Shown here: piece by piece, positions 45,482-57,400 of the stretch
Numbering within the stretch: the stretch's first letter is position 1
Layout: the number at the start of each line of letters is the position of its first letter
From: Mytilus galloprovincialis
Taxonomy: Eukaryota > Mollusca > Bivalvia > Mytilida > Mytilidae
NCBI RefSeq assembly: GCF_965363235.1
Contig: NC_134839.1
Span: 58,247,560 to 58,311,559 of the forward strand
DNA: 64,000 bases
Direction of reading: 5' to 3'
The notes under the pieces: model-generated
Seen by the model: only the letters and a program-made list of their open reading frames with translations
What the model was told of the DNA's origin: nothing
The model's database searches: none
Position numbers and translations under genes: made by a program

Positions 45482-48400
45482 CTACAAAGAAAGATAGGAA
45501 ATAAAATTGTGATAAGTCTTGATCATGTGGTATAATGAAACATAAGGAATAAACATATTTCAGGTCGGCAAAATCCAGACTTAGGAAATATCATTTGATT
45601 AGAATAAACTATGTAATTTTATAATTGGTATATATACATGTTGTCTAGTTCTAGTTAAATTTTATTCTGGGTTTGCATTCAGATAAGATTTTTTTGTTAA
45701 TTTTCATCAGCAATGACAATCTTAACCTACTTTTAAATACCTAACCTATCGGTACAAACTTGGCTTATGCATTCATTACAAAGATTGTATTTGTATCTGT
45801 AAGTTATCAAATGTCAACAGGTGAAGATGTCAGTTTGAACCCTGTATATCACCACACAATAATATTGTTGCAATGTTCCAGAAATTAATGTGATAAATGT
45901 GACATTAAAGAATTAAAAATCAAGCGATAATTTAGACTAATAATATTTACTTTAAAATATTTAAATAACATAATATTGTAAGAATGTTGAAATTTCACAA
46001 CTACATGCTGTTTTTTTGTGTACAAAGTTCTCATTCATAATTTTAATCTCTGGTGATTGCTGAAGGGAAAGGTAAGGGTAACAATTTACAGATGATGATG
46101 AAGCCACTGATAACAATAAAAGGTAGTGCTAAATATAAGCATGTGGTGCATTAGATATTGTACTCACTTCTATTGTCTTCTTTTTGTTTTCCTGTATTTT
46201 GCAGTGTATATTTAGTAAATTTATGTACTTTTTTTGATTTCTAAAACTGTGTATCAGTTTTTTTTGTTGTAAGTATGCTTTAATAGTTTATTAGAGGTTT
46301 TTTTCAATAATGCTAGTATGCTTTCAAGATTTTTGTGTTATCAATATATTAATATTGAAATTTTTGTATAATATATCATACAGTATTTACATGATCATTT
46401 AATTTTGCATTTTCATACCTTTGGCTAAGAGTATACCTAATGAGAAATAATCTAGGAAAAGGTTTACAATTTGATCACATAGGATTTGTTCCACTTTGTT
46501 TGAAATCTTTTTGGTAAAACATGTAGCATTTAAATAAGGTAAAATGAGAATTTTTTTTTTTTTATACCAGATATAATAACTGCTTCAAACATATTTCACT
46601 TAATTGTGAATTAAATTATTTTTTTAACACAATAAAAGTCAGGTACTTAGCTTACCTGAAACTCTGAAGGAGATCCAATTTGGAGTTAGAATGAACATCA
46701 GTTATTCTGTTGCAATAGATGCTTTTTACAGTACTCTTTAAAATTTCATCCATTTGAAGAAAATGTTGAAATAGTTCTAAAATCTATGTTTTTTCATGAA
46801 CTAAACACTGCAAGTTAGCTAGTTTTAAAGCTTACATAAGAAAATGCCTGTACCAAGTCAGGAATATGACAGTAGTCTGTTGTTATCCATTCTCTTGATG
46901 TGTTTGGGCTTTTGATTTTGCCATTTGAGTAGGGACTTTTTTGTTTTGAATTTTTGAGTTCAGTATTTTTGTGATTCTACTTTTTACTTACCATAGCTCT
47001 GTTGTGGTGGTTGCTGTTCGTGTAGGGGAGGAGGAGCATTGGCTACAAAATAAACAAAATATGTAAAATCTTAATATATTGATCAAAATGTGAAATAATA
47101 AACTTTTCTTATAGCATTACTCTTCAATGGTAACAGCTACCACTTTGACTTTTTTCTAAGATAATCAAAAACTAAGTCTTCTTTTTGGTCTTTTGTGGAT
47201 AGTTGTCTCATTGGCAATCATACCACATCTTCTTTTTTATAAGTCTTCTACAAATTAACTATTTGTAGAAGGTCCTATAACAACAACATAATTTATTGAG
47301 ATCGACATGTTTAGGTTGCTCGGCCACTGTCTCCAGAATAAAAAACAATACATAAAATCATGCTTATGTACAAAATCAGGTTAAGAAAATTAAAACATCA
47401 CAATAAACTATTTATTATGAAAGTAAATGATTTTAACAATTCTGGCATAACTCAATATAATTACTGAAATCAATAATGACCGTTATTTTAAAAAAAAATA
47501 CATGTATATCAAAGTAGAGGATTAATTGCATTGAATTTATTCAATATGTTAGTGTTAATGTGCATCCCTATTCTACTTAGTGTTAGTACTATTCTTATAT
47601 ACAACAATAACACTGTTTCTATATATGTGTTTCTATCTGTTTATTTTCTATATATGTGTTACTCATTTGTTATTTTGAGTCTTTTCTTGTTTCTTAGCAC
47701 ATTTCTTACTTTTGTTTTATTTTTATGATCTGGGTGTGTGCTTTTAAAGATTTAAACAGTAATTCCTTAAAGTTCAGATGGATTTATTGTAGGCCATCCT
47801 GAACCGAAGGCTACAAGTTTCCTAGTGTTGTGAAAAATTCTGACCCAAGATGTGTTATTTATGCTTTTCCTATTTTATTACCAAGCATACAATTTGCTTT
47901 ACTCATAAGGTTCATATTTCTTCATTGATGATATCAGTTAATGTAACTTATCATCAGATTTTTACTTATTTTAAGCAACAAAATGGATGCTAAAAGTGAA
48001 GCAGAACTTTCAAGAGCACACAGGTTTAATCCCAGTTTTTTGTAGGTTTTTGTTGCTCAGTCATTTAACTTTCAGTGTAATGTCTTGTCGATTCATGTTG
48101 TTGGGGCTTTCTTCTTTTGGTATTCTTTTTTACAGTAAATTTTGTTCAGACTTTTTTTGTAAAAAATATTTTAAAATATCCCTACAACCATTTTTGTAGA
48201 CAATTTTGCATAATGGTAATAGACACATACTGAAAAAAAGACCCATGACCCACATTCAATAATTAAACTTCCCTTCCTTCCTTCCCACATACAATAAAAT
48301 GGAATAGCCCTCAGAGCAAATTGTATGTCTGTTTACTGTTTATTGTATTCTTTGCTATAGTAATTATATGTACTGTTATAGTGAAATTCATGTTTTTTTA

Positions 48401-51400
48401 AATAACCTTTTAAGTGCAAATGTTCCACCAATCACTAATTCAAATGCATAATCTTCCCATATTCTACCTGTATGTGACTCCTTATTATTTTTTTTGGCGT
48501 TTCTACCATATTAGTTTAAAAATTCAAGTTTGTCTTCTCATAGCAAATCTTACGTGTATGTATGATAAGACAAAAAATGATTTGTTTCAGAGGATGATAA
48601 AGGCTTAAACTATGATATTAAATTTGCCAGGATGTTAACACAAACCAGGTGCTCAGAAGGGCACAGCTTTATACGACCGCTGTGGTCAAATCCTGAACAG
48701 ATGGGGCAAATTTGGTCACAATATTCAAGCTTGATACTGTCTGAATTTGGATTGTGATCAAATTTTTTACATAATATAGGTTTTTGTCACAATATAAATG
48801 TGGTCAAAGATCTAACAAATCTATTGCACAATACTGATTTCTTCTTTTAACTTTTGAAAACAAGCAGTGTAAGGGAGGTAATCAAGTAATCAAACATATA
48901 TATATAACAGTATTCTTTAAATTTTAATTGCATTACCTCCTTTACACTGCTTTTAAATTGTCTAAATTGTCCTTTAACCAGAAAAAAAACCCTTGTTTTG
49001 CCCCTTATTGCTTATGATTTGAGCCATAACCCCAATAACCATCCCTTTGTAGTATGAAAACTTGTATAATTTTATGGAGATGTATACACTTAAACACAAG
49101 TTATTGACTGAAAATTACAAAAATGCTTATTTGGACCCCTTTTTTTGACCCCTCACTTATTGAAACCCCCCTCCCACCTTTGAGCAAGAACCCCAAAATT
49201 CAATTCCAGCCTTTCCTTTGTAGAAAGAAACCTTGTAGCATAATTTCAGAGATCCATTCACTTAAACCATAGTTATTGCCTGTAATCAAGAAAAATGCTT
49301 CTTTTTGGCCCCTTATTCCTAAATGTTCAGGGATATTATCCCCAAACTAAATTAAAGCCTTCCCTTTGTTATATGGAACATTACAGTTATACATAAGTTA
49401 TTGTCCCGAAACTACATAAATGCTTGTTTTTGGCCCTTAATTCCTAGACTGTTTGCCCCATAACCCTTAAAATAAATCTCAACCTTCTACTTTATGGTAT
49501 GAACATTGTGGTACAATATCTCAACCTTCTACTTTATGGTATGAACATTGTGGTACAATATCAGAGCAATTGAAATACTTAGACACAACTTATTGTCCTG
49601 AAACTAGATAAATACTTGTTTTGGGCCCCTAATTTCTAAACCGTTGGGACCATAACCCCCAAAATCAATCCCAACCTTCCTTTTGTGGTTACAAACATTG
49701 TTAAAATTTTATTGATTTCTATTTACTTATACTAAGAGATATTAGTCTCAGCTGAAAACAAGTTTAGCAGGTTAATGCAGAAAGTGTTTGTTTTTTTTCT
49801 ATCAAACAAAGATATGGTAAACATTATAAATGATTTCTTTTATTAATATACACTAGTAAATAAGCCTCTACATCAACTTTTCTTCATTTGGAAGTTTACG
49901 CTAACTTTAACATGAATGTCTTGTGGAATGAAATTGAAAAAGTGTTTATTGAAATCAATATAAAAAAGAAGATGTGGTATGATTAACTATCCACAAAAGA
50001 CCAAAATGACACAGACATTAACAACTGTAGGTCACAGTACGGCCTTCAACAAAGCCCATACCGCATAGTCAGCTATAAAAGGCCCTGATAAGACAATGTA
50101 AAACAATTCAAAAGAGAAAACTAACGGCCTTATTTATGTAATAAAAATAATAGCATGTCTAGCTTTAATTATTCATCTGAACATTTTTTTTTAAATCAAA
50201 AAGTGGTTTTTTTTTGTGTTCTTTATATACCAAATACAATAATCAAACCATGATTTTAATTTCTTAAAAAACGTAATATGTATTCATTTAAAATTTAAGG
50301 CTGTGGATTTATTTTATTTGTGAGATCATATGACTGGACTGAGGAAAAGTTGTACATCTCTGGATACTTGAATTAATGGTTTTTCCCATTTCTGTAGACA
50401 AGGAAATGTGTTTTTATTTAACAATGAAATTTGTGAATAATCTATACCCAAGACCTCCAAGAAAAGTATTATCAATTAAAATCATAAATCAACTCTATCC
50501 TGCAGAAATAAAAATAAATTTTCTGGATTTTTTTCTTCATGTGATTGACAATTGTCTGTGTACATAACTGAACAGTTCATTCAAACTTGGAAAAGAAAAC
50601 TAACCCTGTGGCTGATTTGGTGGGGCATAGCCGGGTGCTGGTCCTGGTGCAGAAGTATAAGATGGAGGAGGTGGCCTCGGTGGTGGAACTCTACTCTGTG
50701 TGGACTCTATACAACACCAATGCAAATAAAGAAGGTTACAAAGCTGTGTACACAAAACTACAGAAAATATAAGTGTACCACATTTCTGATAGTGCAAGAG
50801 TAAAACAGTGAAAAAACACATTACCATAGTTAAATGATTAAAATGATAAAACAATACATATCTAAGTTAAATGAAATGTACATCAGAAATTAATGTGTGC
50901 ATAATATGATAATTGCAAATATAAAATGTTCATACAAAACAGCAATACTTTTAACTGAAGATACGAAAATAGTTATAATTAAGGAATCTAAATCAAGTTC
51001 TTAATGAAGCACACATCTTTTATGTAATATGCAAGCTCTCGTTTCCTAAAACATTTTGACTTTTGTACATAAGTATATGTTTTACAGGGTAATTCTTACG
51101 AAAGTTTCTATTTATCTTTTTAAAGTAATCAAAATGTGTACAACACTCAAATATACTGTTTAAAAAGATAAACCTAATTGTTCTTGTAAAAGTATGTGAC
51201 CAAGCTGATTCAAAATTTACAGTTGTTGTTTATCCCCTAAACACAACAGTATACAGTATTTAAGAGTAGAAGCAAAGACTGATTAACTCAGAGACAGAAT
51301 AGGGTGTCTACATAAGGTGATATGTCTGAAATGTTGCATTTCAATCTAGCGAGTTATACATCTGACTCTTGCTGTGGGTCATCATATATTTTGTGTTCTA

Positions 51401-54400
51401 GATTTGTGGAGATTAAACAAAATGCCTTAGTCTGCAACCTATTTTCTAATTTAACATTATTGTGAGAATTTATAAAGTATTTTTTTTTTTATTATAAGCA
51501 ACACATTAATCTCTTATTTACAATATATATGAAATACATGAACTGTATAATAATAGCAAACAAAAACACACCAAACTGCATATAGTTCAACAGCTAACTA
51601 TGTAACCAAAAAATAGCTAAATGAATAAAATAAGAGGCAGAAATTCCTTCTGTCTAAAAATATTGTACTCTGGGAAAATAATTTAAATCATATTTTGTTG
51701 TGATATGTATAATTAATTTGGAAAAGATACCCTGCAGCTTTATAATATCAAGTAATATTTTCCATAGTTAAGCCCCATGGTAGTGTCTGGTTATTATTCA
51801 TTGTTATCTAAATGGTATTATAAATCAGCAAAAACAAATTCTTTGTTTTTTTTCACATTTAACACCTCGATGACCTTATTTGATTCTTACATGTTACCCT
51901 ACTATCACTAAGTAAAACAAAATCACTGTATAGCAGAAACTTAGAGCTGGATAAGTAAAAAAGGTTCCCATTACTCTATGATTTTTACCTGGTGGGCTCT
52001 GATAACTTGGAGCCTTAGGAGCAGGTCCAGTTGGCTGACTTGCAATTTTCTTCTGTAAATCAGACATCAGTTCATCTTTCTCTGTTTTACGAGCGAAACA
52101 GAAATCTGAGATTTTGTTCTGTAATTTCACTAACAATGGTGTCAAGTCATTGTAAAACTGTAAAACAAGAAATATAAGATTACTTAAATATGAAATCTTT
52201 TATTAAACAAATAATAACAGTACAATGAAATTTAACAGATTTCCATGTCTATTTGGTTTTTATTATAAATACAATTAAAGGTATTTCAAAGCAGTAAAAT
52301 TAGTGCTTTGTAACTTTAAATCCTAGATAATTTTATACTTAAATTGATTTCTATTTGTTTTTATCTATTTGGATTTTTATGGAATCAACAATCAAACTTG
52401 GCAAAATAAAATAATCGTTTCAATAGATCATGTTTTTTTCTGAATTACTTGTCCTCAAATGAATACATTTTTCCTTCCTAATTTTCAAGAACAATTGGCA
52501 TATAATTTTAATATTTGTAAACAACTTTATAACAAATGACTTTCTGAACAATAATTTGTGTGCAGTTCTGAGGCATGTAACTTTTGTCTCAGGCTTACAA
52601 CACTCAATAAGAATCAATTATAGTGACCAGCAGACTTTTTTTCTTGTTACCTCAATCATGTGTTGACAAGAAAATTCAATTATAAATTTCCAGTGAGAAA
52701 TAGGCCAGTAGAAACAATGAATTTGAAAACTTGATTAACATACCTTTGTTCCCTCCTCTAAATTGCTCTTCAATTCCATATACATGTCAAATCCAGCAGC
52801 CAGATCTTTTAATACTTGTTCTCTTTGTGCTGCTCCCTGATTGGATGCCTTTGCTTGACAGAACTCTGTATTTGTGTTCTGAATAAAAAAATAAATATAA
52901 ATTGCATATAAAGTATTTATCTTACCTCCTATACATTTCTAGGAATATGATTGGTTAAAAGCGTCCGCGTGGAGACCTTGTATATTCGATATTAGGTTAG
53001 TAGGGAGGCGGGGCTTATTTCAATACACGGTTAGTAGTGGAGTTACCAGTTTTGCACTGTTTGATTATTTAAAAGTATTGAAACTTCTGTTTAATAATGT
53101 TATATCAAGGTTGCTGATAATAAATAGTTTTTGTTTACATTAGTTTTGTAGTGCAGACTAACTAAAGAAGGTTCTAAAAATTAAACACTTTAATATGGAA
53201 ATAAGAAGATGTGTTATGATAGCAAATGAGACAACTCTAGTCTAAATTCAACAAAGATAGTTGGTAAGAAAAAATTGTTACATAGTGTGCTAGTGACCAA
53301 ATATGATATATACGGGGTCAGTAAATTCAATATGGGGTTCGAGCTTCGCTCTCACCCCATATGGAATTTACTGACCCTGTATATATCATATTAGGTCACT
53401 AACACACTATGTAACTAATAGTACTCTTCTTTCATACTTGGTACAGTCTATTATGTTTGTGTAAGTTTACAGCTACATGAGTAGGTACTGCCTTATTCAT
53501 TTATTTGTATTTTCATTTTCTTGTTTAAGTGTGTTGTTTTTTTTATATGTTTTTTTATTTTTCAGTAACATTATAACTAGTTCATATCAGATGTTTTTGT
53601 AATTGTCATTCTTATCAATTTTGTTGTTTTAGGTGTTGGAATGTCTCAAGCAATACATAGGTTGATTTGACCTATAACATGTGTATAGATACTTACTAAT
53701 ATAAATCTAAAAATAACCAAACAAATAATAAATAACTCGTTTGATCAACCTACCTGTACTCTTCCCATTAACATTTCTTGTCTTTGTATACTATCATTCA
53801 CTTGTTCTCTAAGTGGACCATACATTCTGTCAAGTTCTCCAACAGATAAAGATTCTTCATCAATTAAACCATCTGAAGCCATTGCACTGAAAAACTTGCT
53901 TGCTGAAAGAAAGAGGGCAAAGAAAATAAGATAGAAATAAAATTGAACTTTTTTCCAAATAAAAAAGATTCTTAAATTATATATAAAATTTTTACAAAAA
54001 TATTTGAAATCCAAGCTATGAAATTTTTATAACATTGCATATCCCGTTAAATTGTGAAGAATAGATAGTGAAAATCTTTGCTTGAAACTATGTTTTTCTA
54101 CCGGTAACCAATGATACACAGCATTGCTTGTGCAGGACCAAAAACTGTCAATAAAATCATCAGAACAATTTTAAGGATTCCAGAAAAAAAAAACCAGCAT
54201 TTTATCATCGGATAAAATAATAAAATGAAAATTGCAAAAGAAATTTATCCTTCATTGGAAAGGGCTGTTATTAGGACAAATCTTTGCCCTACCATTATTT
54301 TTATCATAGTTTATTAACTGATATACTTACACATATCAAATGTAACATCTTTTATTTCTGTTTCTATAACCTCCCGTTCTGCCTTGATTGTCGCTACTTC

Positions 54401-57400
54401 TTCCATCATTTTTTTCAGTTGTTGTACAGCACTGTTGTTCTGTAGTCCACCAGATGATCCAGCACTTGGTATCCCTTTCTCTATTTCAGCCTACAATGTT
54501 AAATTTAATTTAAGTCTTAATATATATTTAGTTTACTTATATTTCGTATTAAACTATGATATTGGTGGAAACAGCCTGGATGGCAACAAAATGTGCAAAG
54601 TTTTCTGACATCAGTAAAAAAAAATAGACTCAAAAAATCCACAAATTTATTCTTTCAGTGTATGTTCACTTGTTCTTGTTAATATGTTTTTGATTGAGTG
54701 GAGCGATTTCAATTGATTTTTTATAGTGTGTCTTTGTATGTTGTGATGTTACAATATTGTTTCAGGTTTGGTGATGATTGGCTCCTATTTAAACATTTAA
54801 ACCCGCTGAATTTATTTGCAACTGTCATAATTTAGAAACCTGAAGTTCAGTGGTTGTTGTTTGTTGATATGAATCATAAGTGTTTCTTCTTTTTAATATA
54901 GATTAGACTGTTGGTTTTCCTGTTTGAATGGTTTTACACTTGTCATTTTTGGGGCCCTTTATAGTTTGGTGTTGGATGTGAGACAACGCTTTGTGCTGAA
55001 GGCCATACTTTGACCTATAATGGTTAACTTTTTTCAAATAGTGACTTTGATGGAGAGTTGTCTTATTGGCACTCATACCACTTCTTGTATCTGTTCAAAA
55101 CTAACTCCTTTATAACAGCATGTTCACAATTTACACTTTAGTAGTAGCATAAGATATAATCTGTGTTTTGGTCCTTTGAATTGATATAATGAATTTAAAG
55201 GATACTGGATGTACAAGAGACAACAATGTCATAAAATAATGGACAAATACAATTTGATATTTTATATTTTTTTTGTGAATTTTAAGTTATAAATCTTTTG
55301 TGTCTTTCTTTAGTAAAGATACCAGAGACAATCTGAGAACAAACATAAATGGCTGACACAGATATATTTTGTGAAAGTTTTTGACTTTAATATATATAGT
55401 ATAATGCAAACATTGAAACTAAAATGGCAAATTTTAACATGTTATCTAGATAAGCATGCTTCAAAGTCAATGGACACTGGCTAAGGGGGCATGGTAAAAA
55501 TATTCTCCAAGGAAATGAGCTGTGCTAATTATATGTAATGCTCATACAGCTGATTAAGGTATATCTTTGGCCAACCATTAGTACTTCTAGGATTGATCTA
55601 TTGTTGGTGTTTTAATGCCACTTTTTAACGCCACATTTGGGCTATTTTTTATGGTGGTAAGTTTTTATGGGTGAAAGAAGCCAGAGTGATGGGAGAAAAA
55701 CACTGACCTTCTATAGGAAAACTGTTAATTCTTGTCAATTAAGATTGGAAACGAGTGAACACACATGAGCAAGGTTTGAACTCATAACCTCTGTGTTGAC
55801 TGGCTAGTGATTACAGTAATAGAACTACTTAGACCACTTGACCACTGAGGCCCCTTAGTACCTCCCTGTAACAGCATGTAAACTATTCAAAAAGTCCATG
55901 AACTTTGACTGTAGGGTGTGGAAAAATAAAAGTTGCCATGGAAATAAGATAATTCAATGTTATTTCAACCAAAAATTATTGACTTTCAATTAGTGATGAC
56001 CTTTCCTTGTCAGTTTGGTTAACATATCAATGGCACTAATCAGTATATCCTTTATAATATACCTGCACTAGCTTTATACTATGGTAATTTGCTTCAATAA
56101 TTTCCTAAAAACAACATATAAAACCATATAAAACCCTTGTTCATTTCCTAAAGCTGTCCAACAAAGATTTGTTAATATGTTAACAAACTTGCAATCAACT
56201 TACTGAAGGTTTTGACAACAAAGCAATTGCACTCTTATGGGAAGCATATTTCTCTTGTACAACTTTGTCCGCTCCAATGGCAGTATCTAATATATGTTTG
56301 TATTTCATACATTCATCTTTCATCGGTTTGGTTAGTTTGTCTGATGGAGTCCTGCTCCATCTTTCTTTAAACTGGTCTCTTAACTGTTTATCTGACAGTT
56401 CTTCATCATCTAGTTGTTTAATGCACTGAAATAACAAAATACTTCATCATCTAGGTGTTTAATGCACTGAAATAACAAAATACTTCATCATCTAGGTGTT
56501 TAATGCACTGAAATAACAAAATACTTCATCATCTAGGTGTTTAATGCACTGAAATAACAAAACACTTCATCATCTAGTTGTTTAATGCACTGAAATAACA
56601 AAATACTTCATCATCTAGATGTTTAATGCACTAAAATAACAAAATACTTCATCATCTAGGTGTTTAATGCACTGAAATTACAAAATACTTCATCATCTAT
56701 TTACTTCATCATTTAGTTGTTAAATGCACTGAAATAACAAAATGTTAAATAATCTGACTAAAACAATTAATATCATTTGATAAAAGTGTTGTGAACTGAC
56801 TGTTTCTGTTTTGGCCCATGTATAATTCCCAATCAGCTGTTTTGGTCCCTGTATAATTTTTTAATGCAGCTGTATTGGCCCAAAACACTTGGGCAAAAAC
56901 AACTAATGTGAATTCATTAATATTTGTTAGATACTAAATTTTCGTGGATTTCATGTGTACAGGAGAAACATGAATACAAATGTTCAACATATTACAACTT
57001 TTCTAAAGGAATGTATGCAGACTTTTCCAAAACCAATGAATATGCAAATTTTCCTCAAACCACGAAAGTTAGTACCCCCGAAAAATAAATGAATCCACAG
57101 TAACCATGAAGCTTAATAAAGAAACAGCAACTTAATAATTCACCATAAGAATAAATCTGTGGAAAAGTTTCTTAAAATTATCTTCAAAAGCGCTACTCAA
57201 AACCTAGTCCATAGAATTTTACTATATAACCCTGGTTCCATGTCACACAAACTCCCAATTGGTCTTACTTACATCATCTAAAATTTCTCTATTTCTACAC
57301 AGCAATTCTGGTAAATCATTAATTAACTTGTCTAGATGTTGCATTCCTCCTTGGTCTTGTACTTGTTTGGCCTTATCTAAGACTGACTGTGGAACTTTGT

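Noticed and set aside
56401..56745. CRISPR-like array (41-bp units), also considered for 42355-42760
   Set aside because: Units are contiguous with no unique spacers, and the context is an animal intron or intergenic region.
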